Part shown: positions 48,370 to 59,330 of the stretch, piece by piece
Layout: each line of letters begins with the position of its first letter
How positions within the stretch are numbered: the stretch's first letter is position 1
Assembly: GCA_013397845.1 (NCBI GenBank)
Contig: VZTG01005150.1
Span: 120,141 to 184,140 of the forward strand
DNA from: Melanocharis versteri
Taxonomy: Eukaryota > Chordata > Aves > Passeriformes > Melanocharitidae
DNA length: 64,000 bases
Direction: 5' to 3'
Translations under genes and position numbers: made by a program
Notes under the pieces: model-generated
The model's database searches: none
What the model was told of the DNA's origin: nothing
Seen by the model: only the letters and a program-made list of their open reading frames with translations

Positions 48370-48610
48370 AATCTGTCATGCCGAGGCTGCATCAATGCTA
48401 ATAACAAGGTTAAAAGTGAAGAGGGGAGCAATAGCTCAATTATCATTCCAGGCACGTGGTGTAATTGTGCTGCTGGCTGCCGGCCATGTGGCTCTTGTGG
48501 TAGCAAACAGTGCTTTCTCTCAGCAGCCCCAGCCGCCCTGTTTTCATATGGGCTGGGAAGGTCAGAAAAATCAATTAGCAATATGGGACATTAACGAAAG
48601 CCAAGTCCAA
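48370..48610. promoter_or_regulatory. Candidate conserved non-coding element
   Basis: CAATTA (48437-48442), the palindromic E-box CACGTG (48453-48458) and TAATTG (48462-48467) lie within 31 bp. A second CAATTA follows at 48572-48577. Around them are CpG-bearing pieces (TGCCGAGG, GCCGGCC, AGCCGCCC) in unique DNA. Two paired homeodomain cores around a perfect E-box are typical of developmental enhancers. This is the segment I would test first for conservation. The overlapping plus-strand frame (48275-48655) has no recognisable domain. Confidence 0.3.
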
Positions 48611-49009
48611 ATACAACTTCAGAAACACTTTGCTGAAAGATTAATGTATCTTTAAAAAACAAATGAATGTCTGTGTCATTTTTCAGAGCTGCTCGTGGTT
48701 GCTGCTCCTACTAGAAAAAGCCAATGTTCTCACTCTGTGCAGCAGCACTGTCTCTTAGCTGCCACAGAGTCATCTATCAGACAGGGGCTGCTGAACTTGA
48801 TGTTCATGCAACATCCACAAAAATTAGCTCATCTCCAGCTGAGATGGTGTTTAAGAAGCAAACAGACACACCGAATTGGCTGAAGACAGAAACAGCAACA
48901 AGGTGTGATTGCCCCCATAGACACTGGGATGTGCAGCCCTGGCAGCACTGCCAGACCCCCGGGTAAGGGACCAGGCTGACATAGTTCAGGGTTTATAGCT
49001 CGATCAGGG

Positions 49010-49145
49010 AATAAAATTCAGACTTCTGAGCTTTATGAGTTATGAGTTCAATGTAGTACTGCCTTGGGCAAGTCACCTTCCTTTTAGTGGTCTCTCATAG
49101 CAATATCTGACAGGGGCATTGTAAATTTTAGTGAAGTCCTTCACT
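49010..49145. mobile_element. Probable MIR-type SINE relic
   Basis: GAGTTCAATGTAG, then CTGCCTTGGGCAAGTCACC, a pyrimidine-rich stretch, and GGGGCATTGTAAATTTTAG follow the order of MIR segments (GTTCGAATCC region, TTGGGCAAGTCAC, and the GTTGTGAGGATTAAAT region). It lies in the same orientation as the copy at 41957 but is more diverged. The ends are uncertain. Confidence 0.45.
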
Positions 49146-49737
49146 ATCCTACTGTTACAGATGCTGAAAACTATGAAGTGTCATTAAATTCATTGTCATC
49201 TGTCATATCAGTCTTCAAATGATTTAATCTAAATTACACCTCTACTTTCTAATATAAATATTTTATTTCTCTCATGCAGGAATGTACAAAGTAAAACATA
49301 ATCTTGCTGCCCACAAGCCTTATTTAAAGTCATATATATTTGTTAGATGTTCATACTCTTTTCCTCACTGTTTCCTTTTCTTATTACAAGGGAAATTATT
49401 TAGAACTGCAGAAGCTACGCCCAGGAAATTGTCCCCTGGGCTCATCTGATTTTACCTACCAAGTTGTATCATTCAATTAGAGTTTTGCTCCTTAATAGGT
49501 GTTTTATATTTTAATGTCATGAACACTAACAAAGCCACACCGGGCAAGATGACAAGGTACGATGACTCTCTGAGAAAACAGCACTACTTTTCCTAAGCTG
49601 GGTCCATAGTGGGTATATAAACCATATCCACTTCAATGATATCTGCACCACTTGCAGACCATGCTGTGTAATAAAAACAAGAACAGTTACCACGCAGTTG
49701 ATGTGCTTCTTCTTCCTGATCCCCTGCAAAGACAAGG

Positions 49738-49750
49738 AAAAAAAAAAAAA
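49738..49750. repeat. Homopolymer A13
   Basis: Thirteen A followed by CAACCAAAAAA. Confidence 0.9.
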
Positions 49751-50118
49751 CAACCAAAAAATGCTTCAATAATTTATGCAATTAATTGAACTAGGTGGGG
49801 ATATGATTTCTAGTAAAATGAGAAAGGAAAGGTCAAGTAAGTCAGTCATGGACCTATGAGGACCCAACCACAAACTACAACCTTTTAGGCTCCATCAAGA
49901 TGAGCAATGGTTGGAAGTGCCCATATGAAAAGGACCCTTTTTCTCAAATGTGGGGTCACCAACCACTCTGAACTGGTGTAGAAGAAATTTGCTTAGGGGA
50001 GAGTTTCTAAGGAAAATCATTCACTGTTACCATTAGGTGGAGGGTATGAGTGTCTTCTCGGAACTCTTCTTTTTCAAAAGCATTCTTTCCCCTTATTTCT
50101 TTATCAGGGAATTATGGG

Positions 50119-50131
50119 AAAAAAAAAAAAA
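50119..50131. repeat. Homopolymer A13
   Basis: Thirteen A followed by GAAAAATG. Single-copy surroundings. Confidence 0.9.
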
Positions 50132-50288
50132 GAAAAATGTTTCCCACGTCTTTGAACAACTCGATTACCAGTATATAAATAGATCACTGTCTCAAAAAGC
50201 TTGAGAAGTGCAAAGCCATTTTCTATTTCAAAGGCCGGAAAATGATACATTAGGAACACAGCTCATTTCTGTAATGTAGGACCAGTCA

Positions 50289-50310
50289 TTTGTTAAAAAT
50301 TTGTTAAAAA
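50289..50310. repeat. Perfect 11-bp tandem duplication
   Basis: TTTGTTAAAAA occurs twice head to tail with no mismatch. It is probably a recent small duplication by slippage, and could be polymorphic. Confidence 0.85.
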
Positions 50311-51342
50311 TGACATTATCCTGGCTGGGGAATAAGCAAAACCTATATGTGACAGCTAATTATCTTAACAGCATTTGAAGTTAAATTATTTTTTCTTACC
50401 AGTCAAGCACCTACAAGGAGAGAGCATCAGACTAGGGAAAGAAATGCAGCAAAAGCTGAAAAGGAAAAAAAAAGAGAAAAATAATTATCCCACTTTCGCC
50501 CAGTAGGGTACAGATTGTCAGTATTCTTTGGCATCCCTGGTATTATTTGGTTTTGGTCAGTCCAGTAAAACAATTGTTCCTTTAACTATAGCAAAGACCA
50601 ATTTACCAATTATCTGTTTCCTAAAAGCATTGAATGCTGAGTATCCTGTTCCATTTCCTGTCAGATATTCACATGCAATTAGATGCAGGCAGTGGGAATG
50701 TGATGTAAAATGGGTATTTTGTTCTGAAACATGGCACTGTGCCTGTGCTCTTCCCCATCTCCTTGAGCAAAGTTCAAGTGCCAAAATGAAAGGCATGTTT
50801 AATGCCAAAGGTGATTCAAGTTCAGGCCAAAAATAATTCCAGACAACTCAATTTTGAATTATTTTCCTTCTAAGCATTTTTTGGGGTAAGTGGAAATACT
50901 GCCAGGTGTTTGAGGCTGAGATGCTAACAGCAAAACCTCTTGCAAGCTATTCAAATATCAGCTGCTATTGTGTACAAAGTCCTCCCTATCACTGTGGAAT
51001 TTGTAAGAGGAAGCCAACAGAGCGGCCAGATTTACAATGTACTTGCAGAATTATCCAGAAGGTTTAGTTTTCTTTTAAAAAAATTAAAACCACTGTAAGA
51101 GTGTTCTTTTCTTCCAATATTCTTGCCTGAACTCCAGAAAACAGTTTGTGCACATAAAATGCATTTACTGACATTTGATTTTGTATAATTGTACTTCAAG
51201 AAGACAGCCTTGGTAGCTTAAACATGAAGTTAAGAAATTATAAGTTAAATACTTGTGTGAAAAAATGTACATGGAAAAATCTGTATTTGTATATTTTAAG
51301 AGTCTTGCTTTTCTTGTATAGCATTGCAGAACATCCCTAGAC

Positions 51343-51369
51343 CTTTTCTCTTTTCTTTTCTTTTTTCTT
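51343..51369. repeat. Pyrimidine-rich TTTTC tract
   Basis: Imperfect CTTTT units about 27 bp long, all C or T. Followed by GTTAGATAG. A polypyrimidine-plus-AG resemblance to a splice acceptor is not supported by any exon-like sequence after it. Confidence 0.8.
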
Positions 51370-53299
51370 GTTAGATAGCATCCAGTAATTTCAAATGTCT
51401 TCTGAGGCAGAGCAGTTACTCACAACGATAATATTTTGAACGTCACATCCAATAGAAATGAAACATGAAGCCATGGATTGGTATCCCAGCCCATTCAATA
51501 TGAATTCTTGGATAAGTCCTTCTATCTGAATAGCTTCTAAAGACAGAATAGCTTTGGACACAGGGATGTGATATATGATATAAACTAACCATGGTCCATG
51601 GAGGGCCCCCAAAATTAGATTAGGTAGTACTGTGCTGGAGTAATGAAATGGAGTGCCATACCGGTGGTTTTGGGCTTAGCTGATAAAGAAAGGTCCCAAT
51701 GAAGGTGATGCCTTTGGAGTTTTCTGATCAATTTATTTTGGCTCTGTGCAACGGAATATTTCAGTTCAAAAGTGACAAGGGGAGAAGAAAAAGAAAAGGC
51801 TTTTTTGTCAGGTTCTTCTCTGGCAGAGAAAAGTGAAGTCTTCCTTTCATCCAAGAAGACTGATACTTATTTTGTCTGAAATGCAGAAATATCCAGAATC
51901 CAAAAACTTTGCACCTTCTTGGTTGCAGTCAAGTATGGAATTGAATCGTAGTGGAGAAATTACTCCTCTCAAGGACTTTGTAAACAAATGCACTTGCCGA
52001 CTTCTTGGGAAAGGGTAAACCAAAGAGCCAGAGGTTCAAATGCAAAATACTAAATGAATCTAAACTAGGCCTGAATGGAAGGTACAAGGGCAGCATGCAT
52101 AGCGTGTTCTTCTAACCACACCTGACAGAGGCAGAAAAGCAGACAAGGTTATAGTCTATGCAATGCTGCTTGGAAAAATCCTGCAGGAGGTGGCTGGACA
52201 GCCATTCCCTAGAGGCATCTGTCTTGGAGAAGGATGCCACAGGTTGCAGTGTGTGATGGGCACAGACGAGCGCTCTCTGACTTTTCTGAGCCAGCTACAC
52301 CTGAGCTTCCTGCAGCAAGAAGCTGTGGAGCTGTGTTTCATCCTCTGCTGCACCTGGGTGAAGATGCAGCACTGGGCATTTGGGCTCTCAATATCCCCAG
52401 TGGAACCAGCTGATTTGTGCACTGGATCCAGCTTGTCTCTGGCTGGCTAATGTGAGTCTTTCTATTTCTCTGAGACTTACTGTTAAAGAGTCTCAGCAGG
52501 GAGACCTGTGAGAAAGCTATAAAAAATGATACATGAAAGAAAGATAGAAATCTATTAAAAAGAATGGAATAGCGAGCATGAAACAAAAATTCATTAAAAA
52601 TGTATGACCAGAGTAATAGGACTAGCTTTGTTTTGGCATTGGCAGCCTGCAGAAAAAAAAGATGGGAGAGAATCATATTACACAGATGAAAAGGAAGGAA
52701 GGCAGAAAACTGGATTAAATAGATAGCTATACACTTTAGTTTTAAGGATTATCATTGAAAACCATATAAATCTAAGAACATTAAAAATCAGGAATGCCAA
52801 AAGGGGCAGTTGGATGATGCAGAATTAATTAAGGAGAGAGAAAGACAAAGGCAGAAACCACTTCACAGGAAACAGAAAAATGAGTGTGACATCTGCTGAC
52901 TTCAGTGAAATCAGCATCTGGATCTCCTTGCCAAGAGGACAGAGAGAAGAGATACAAGCAATTATATGGAGACTCTAAGCAGAATATATTGCATTGTTAT
53001 TTTCAAACTATTGCACAGTCGTGAGAATTGCTTTCCAGGCTTTTGAGATCTGAGGCCCCCTTCAGGAAGATGCTGCCACCCACATCCTTACCTTGTAGCT
53101 CTGCCAGGTGTTGAGACAGATGTTTTCCTGTTGACATCTGCCCTGCCCACTCTTTCCTTCCTGCTGTGGGGAAGGGTGGTGAACTGGTGAAAGTGCTTTC
53201 AGATTGTGACACTTGCTCTGATATATTTTGCACAAGTAAACAACTATTTTTTGTTGCTGGTTTTTTGTTAGGAAATTGCAAAATAGTAATCCTTATTTC

Positions 53300-53372
53300 C
53301 TAGATGGGAAGGTCTTTAAGATCCTCTAGCCTGACCTGGAGCCTGCTAAATGCCATGAAACACCAGCATTTC
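53300..53372 (-). mobile_element. Old CR1-type 3' tail, inverted (tentative)
   Basis: AGATGGGAAGGTCTTTAAGA, TCCTCTAGCCTGACCTGGAG and AAATGCCATGAAACACCAGC follow the pattern of older amniote CR1 3' ends read in reverse (GGTC...AAGATCATCTAGTCTGACCTCCTG... then CATAGAAC). The match is short and diverged, so this is a tentative assignment. Confidence 0.4.
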
Positions 53373-55620
53373 CACAGTAAGCACATCACTTCTCCCAGAG
53401 CCAACTGGCATTTCCCACTTATTTTCTGTCTCCCATTTGCTCCTCCCAATCAGTGCAGCAGAGCAGGCAGAATCATTTTATGTGGCAAAAAATCAGCTCA
53501 GAAGGAATTGGACAGTAAACCTGGATTATAGCGACCACTGAAAAGGGCCAGCTGGTCGCTTCTGGACAACTTTTCTAGCCACAGTCACTATCAGTTTGTC
53601 ATGGCCCCTGGTCTTCGAATAGAGCAGGGGATTAGAGGACAGCATCTGTGAAGAGCTGGAGGCACCCTGTTACGTTAATCCCCGAAAGAGCATGGAGCTG
53701 AACAGCCTCCTCTCCGTCTGGGCTGCCTCTCTGCTTCCCAAACTGGAAACACCCCAGGGTGGATTAATTACCCAGCACCAATAGTAGAAGTGATCAGACA
53801 CTCTTGGTAAGAGGTGCAACCTCCACTCACAGGAGTAAACCTATGATATATGAGCCTGTGGCATTAAATGGTCGGGAAAATAGTCATCCTTCTCTTTTTT
53901 GCCTCAGCAGAATATAGCACCCCATGTCCTTTGCTGTCCTCTCCTTCACACAGCTCCATTCACTTCTGAGTTTTGTCAGAATGGTAGATGATTATTTTTT
54001 TAAGCCAAAGCCAAAACCCAAATTTGTTCCCATGGACAGAGAAGATTAAAACAGAACAATTGAGGTTAATAATACATTACCTCAGTGTGAACTTCAGAAA
54101 TGAGTTAGCTTGATTCCAAAATACCTTGGTAATGCTTTGAATGGATTACAGCTTCTTTTTAGGAGAGAAAACAAACGCAAATCCTCCTTGGCTGGGTTTA
54201 ACTGTCTGTGTCACATTCTGCAAGTTCGTGTTGAGTCAAAACCCCCAGGTTCGCTGTAGACAGATTATAGAAACTCATTAAATTTGGAGCTGGGAGCTGA
54301 AGTCACTAAAGTAGCTGAAGGCTGGCTAGTGGAAGCAAGGCAAGTTTTAAAAGCTGCAGCAGACGTGAGCTGTGAATCCAAGGATAACAGCACCTCTCCC
54401 CAGATCCCCTCCGCCAATGTTTGCCCCGCTACATGCAAGGCCAAAGTCAATTATCTGCCGAAGTATTCTCAGTGAAAGATTTTCAGCCTGGCATGGACTG
54501 CTTGGAGGTCAATAGAAAACACTGCATAAGATTTTTCTGCAATAAAAGATCCTAGAGTCCACGTCTAGACAGAGAAAATCAGGAACAGGCTGGGGTTTAG
54601 GCATTTAAATACCTAGGGACTACCATGGTAATCCTAGCATAGCCAACACCCATCTTAATATTATATGCTCAGAGTGTTTTAAGAAGGGCAAATTCCTTAG
54701 GGTCAACTCCAATCTTCATCTCTATCCTTGAAAGAGAGAAGTCACATCCTTAGTCTTTCCTTGCAATGAATCCTTGTGATGGAATGGCACCCGCAGCTTT
54801 CTCTGGTTGGGAGATGTTTCCAGTCTCTGCTCCATCAGTTGCCAATGTGGCTCTCACAGCAACAGAGTCACCCTGAGTCTCTGCATTGAACCCATCATGC
54901 ACAAAGGGTCCACAGAGGTGGTTGGCAGCAGCCAGAAATAAACAAAGAGGTGATTGTTTATAAAACAGCACAGGTCAGAAGCCCCAGTCCAAACCTGCCT
55001 CCTATTTTGCCCAATATGCGAGGATAGACAAGGTTTTTATTTTATAAAGTTCAATAATGAAATAAACAAGGCAGGCAAATTCTGGGGAAACAAGGTTTGG
55101 TTTTATCCCATAAGTTAAGAAGGACAGAACCTACTGGTTATCACATTTATTCCAAACCATTACCCCAGATATAAGGCTTCAGAGAAAGACCATAACTACT
55201 TTTGTTCCACTTTTGCCCACAAAAATGTCCCGAAGTCTTTCCAGAAAAAAAACCAGCAGGCTTCCTTGCTAAGTTTATATTTTGATGAAATGACAAATTT
55301 TTTTTCCCACAATGAAAAATCAAAAAAGCAGCAGAACTCCTTATCACGTCTGGCTAAAGTTCACTCCGCACTACAAGCTTGACTTTGAAATGTCTCCTTG
55401 AACTCCTTCATTCCTGCTCCGCTCTCTGGTGCATGGCCTCCTGGAAAAAGCATGTTTGTTCTCCAGGAAGTTTTAGCAAAATCAGATTAGGCATTTTTGA
55501 GGCAGGACTGTGGAAGTTTAGAGGGTTTAATTCTCTTTTTGATTTGGTAGCAGGAGGGGAAAAATAAAAATAAAAAAAAAAATATCTGGGCTTCAGGAAT
55601 AATGCAAACTAGCAAAAATA
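53373..55620. other. Unique non-coding sequence, no gene seen
   Basis: Frames are short (75 codons at most) and unlike any family. There is a low-complexity A-rich run at 55560-55582. No exon, RNA gene, transposon or inverted repeat is recognised. Confidence 0.65.
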
Positions 55621-55684
55621 CTATGTATGTATATGCATATATGCACACATATATGCATAGACATATACACATATATATATATGT
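55621..55684. repeat. TA/TG/CA microsatellite with a 12-bp perfect inverted repeat
   Basis: Alternating purine-pyrimidine sequence (TATG, ATGC, ACAT units, ending in a (TA)n run). Within it the arms 55632-55643 and 55648-55659 are exact reverse complements of 12 bp around a CACA loop. Alternating TA/CA runs of this kind can extrude cruciforms and tend to be unstable. Confidence 0.85.
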
Positions 55685-58600
55685 AGTAGTAAATATATAA
55701 TATTTACTTCATTCCTGCCTAAAAACTTTACCTATTTACCCAGAAGGCTGATTGAGCCATTTTGATGCAATCTGCACCAAATACTTGAACCTCTGAGAAC
55801 TTCTTAAAAACTTAGTGGTATTTACAAACTTTTCCATAGCTCAAGTGCTTGTGGAGTTTGTAATTGCTGCTGGGATCTCTGGAGGAATTTGTTTGTTCAG
55901 GGAGATTAACTGCTCTGAAGATCGAAGTTCCTCAAAGCTTAAACTTACATAGAAATTGAATGTACTGTATCTAAAGTCTGCTGCTGATGCCACCCATGTA
56001 AATTTTATAGCCATGTTTTAAACCAATGGAATTAATACTGATTCTTTTTTCATACTTATGAAATATTAGCCAGGCATTTAGTTGTACAATCTTTGCAGCA
56101 GTTAATTATTTTATCAGTTCTTGCTATAATCAAGCAGGAAGTAGGAGAAAAAAGGACCATGTTTCATTTTCTGTTGCGCTTGCAAACACAGCCATTAGTA
56201 GAGACAGGCTCCTGATGGATAAAAATTTACTGCTGACCTCTCTATATACATATTTTAGACCCTTTTATGACTTAAAGTAAGCAGTTGGTTTAGACCTAAG
56301 TTAGAGTCTGTGTTTTGACCATATCTGAAACATCTGCAATCAACATTGAGTTCTACTCCAATGTGCAAAGCGAACAAACACAATTTAAATTCTATACTGT
56401 CTTAATTCCAAACACTTACCTACATGTCAACAAACTCATCTAAACAAACACTTTTTCCTTATGGCTTCTCAGAGAAAGAGAAGGAGAAAGACTCAGTTTT
56501 CTGAAGAAAAGCAGTGTGTGGCAGTTTGGTACTCCCTTGTGACAGCAATCTGGGCTGCTGCCCTTCCACTGGGCTGTCATATTCCCAGGTGGGATCCTGG
56601 GACTCCAGGTGTGCCTGCAGTCTGCTGGGGAGAGATGAAAATGCTTTTGCTTGCATTTTGAGACCAAGCCAGATGGCAGAGTGACATGTGGGTCAGACAT
56701 GATGTGGCAGCTAACAGTGCCTTGCAGCCCCTTAACCTCGCTCAGCTCCTGAGCCAGTGAGGGACTCGAGGACATACTTAACTTTTTGCTGTTAAAAATG
56801 AAATTTAGGCCTGTCCTTAAGTGTTTTATTAATCAGGATTGGATTTCATTGCATGTTTTGTTAAACTATTGTCTTAGACCTTTTGATTGTTGTTAAGACA
56901 TTGTCTGTAAGCTATGCAATAGAGACCTGGTCCTTTGAAACTCATGTCATACTCCCCTCAAAATGACAAAAGAAAGAAATAAATGTCCAGACTTCTTTAG
57001 AACTGGGATTTTTATATATTTTTTTATTTCATTTTGTGTGTATATTTCATTAAATATTTAAAAGTGTATGTAAATGTATTGGAGCATGGGACTGTACAGC
57101 AATGATCAAACAAATATTTAGGATGCTCGTACTGTAGATGACAATCCTCATGGTGATGGAATTGCAGTCAATTTTTATTTCAGTACAGGCTGACTAGAAA
57201 CTGATGGCATATTGAGGATAGATGTTCACCTTATACTCCACAGATTGCCCCAACCTAATGCCTTAAAGTGAGCTGTTTGCTAGATAAATCTTCTTTATCA
57301 TCTGTTTGTTTTGACAATGTTATTTCAATGCTCCATCTGTCTGTCCTCTATTACATTTACCAGTGGGGAAAAATCAATAATCAATTACTCTCCTGAAGAC
57401 CCTGTTGCATTAGGAGGACAAGCATATTTGCCTGGATATGTAACGGGTGAGGGGGATGTGAACTAGAGATTTCAAAGCTGCCAGGTGCCAGCCTACTGCA
57501 GCTTGTGCCATGTGTGGAACCTAGAGTTCACCCTTTAAGGAAAGACCGAAATACCAGTGGCCCTGTGCAAGTGAGAGATGACAGTGGCAATAACCTCTTG
57601 GTTTGTCTTTACCTGCTGGGCCACGGTGGGAGTCTCTGGCAGAAAAAGACTTTCCCTTTGGCTGTTTTCTACCCCTTACTCCACTTTTATCAGTACGCTT
57701 TGCTCCCACATCTGCTCTGTCCAAGCGAACCCCAAGGCTGCAGTGGGGCAGAGGCAGAGGCTGCTCAGCTTCTGTCTCTCTCTGTCATCTCGTGGCTGGG
57801 GGCATGTCAAGTGGTGTAGCTGGAAATCAGACTGGCAAAACAACTGTTCCAGTCTTCGCACTTCCCTTTCCTGGCCTGCTAAACCTACTCTTTCTGACTC
57901 AGCAACAGTCAGAACAGTCCTCATAGCTGAGTATATAAATATACTTTTTCTGCCTCGGTTCAACATATAAGGCAGCGAGAAATAAAATGAAAAAGTTTCA
58001 GATGCTGTAAGCTTCCTATGTAACCTTTCCTACAAAATCCAAAGCACTGAGTCTGTAGATAAGAAAAAAGCCTGCTGGGATCACAGTAAAAAACATTCTG
58101 TTTATGCTGCTGTTCACTACAATACCTCAGAGAACCCTGATGGATGATGTACTTGCAAATAATGTTTACTCCATGGAGAAAACTTAAAAAAATTCTCACC
58201 GATTACTGCCCACAATGTGGTTCTTTCAGGAGCTCTGGGTATAATAAAATGATTCTTGGTTAAAAAAAAAAAAAATATGTGGTCTTTGTCTGCTCAGATG
58301 ATATTAAGAATGTAAAACTGTGGAAATTTACCAGCAAAAAAAGTCAGAAGTTCACTCAGCTGGAGATATCAGAGACCTGCCAAACTCAAAGCTGATATCT
58401 AGCACCCCTTATTGAATTAAAAGAAATAAGAATATTCCGAATTTCAGCTAATTCATTTAAGTAAGTGGATCCACACCACCCTAGGACGTGTCTTCCACTG
58501 TGCTCCATGTCTTTAACTCCTGTTGAGCTCAGTGTCTGCATTTGCTGTCTTTACTGAGGTGGCCCTTAGCATGCACCTCAGACCAGACCCACCACTGGAC

Positions 58601-59249
58601 CTTCACCAGGGTCCTCTGCTGGATTTAGGTGGAGCTGGGATGTGCCCTCCAGAACATGTGGAAACTTTTTGGCTCCCACGTTGCTGCTCAGCACTTTTTA
58701 ATCACCATGCAAGCTGCAGAGTACCCACCAGGCTGCTGTGTGGGGGGAAGGCAAACTGGACATGGCTTAAACACAGACACATGTACAAGTTTTAGTGTTG
58801 CATAGCCACAGCTATTGAGACATGGGTGCACACACTAAAGCTAAGGGAAGGAGGAATAGCTACTCATTCCAATGACTACATTCCTAATGAATAAATAATA
58901 TTTGGCCAGGAAAGGAGAAGGAGCTTGGCTGAGTCTCAAGCCTTGTTTGGACGAGGGTTCGTATTCCTACGCTAATAGTTATTCAGGGAATGCAGAATAG
59001 GTCTTATAGAAGATGCTGAAACACAGTCAGCTGAGAACAGCAAATGGACTGCTCAGGTACTCAACCAGATAACTTGGCAGCCAGGTCTAAAGATCTGCTC
59101 TGGGTATGGGTTTGGGGCTGGATGTCCTGACCTCACTGGGTCGCCTAACAATAACCTATTGGCTTTCCTAGAGGAGCGAAACATCTCTCTTTCTCTTTGG
59201 CATTTTTACCAGAAATCCTATCCTACCATGCAAACCTTTCTTATGAAAA
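55685..59249. other. Unique non-coding sequence, no gene seen
   Basis: No gene is recognised. The densest frames lie at 57500-57970 (up to 130 codons, both strands), where AT content drops, and all conflict with each other. 56980-57080 is AT-rich. An A14 run lies at 58262. No transposon end is recognised. Confidence 0.65.
58262..58275. repeat. Homopolymer A14
   Basis: Fourteen A after GGTT, followed by TATGTGG. AATAAAA lies about 20 bp upstream, which loosely resembles a poly(A) signal plus tail of a plus-strand retrocopy, but no recognisable transcript body precedes it. Confidence 0.85.
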
Positions 59250-59330
59250 TTTCATCAAAACTGGCATATTCCCAAGAGAACTCTCCATTTCAACAAAGTG
59301 GCATTTCCCACTGATAAACTATGTTTCTGG
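59250..59330. repeat. Two diverged copies of a 38-bp tandem unit
   Basis: TTTCATCAAAACTGGCATAT (from 59250) and TTTCAACAAAGTGGCATTTC (from 59288) are followed by similar CCCA...GA...AAACT-type segments. The copies align with a few substitutions and two single-base gaps. The AAAATTTC / GGCATTTTCC flavour recalls old amniote repeats, but I cannot name a family. Confidence 0.5.

Larger units (their letters stand above)
48611..53299. other. Unique non-coding sequence, no gene seen
   Basis: No exon is recognised; the longest frame is 112 codons (52338-52676, minus). It contains a probable MIR at 49010, A13 tracts at 49738 and 50119, an 11-bp tandem duplication at 50289 and a pyrimidine tract at 51343. 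The rest shows no repeat family or structure that I can support. Confidence 0.65.

Noticed and set aside
51343..51400. Polypyrimidine tract followed by TTAG, resembling a splice acceptor
   Set aside because: No exon-like open sequence or donor follows; such tracts are common in AT-rich DNA.
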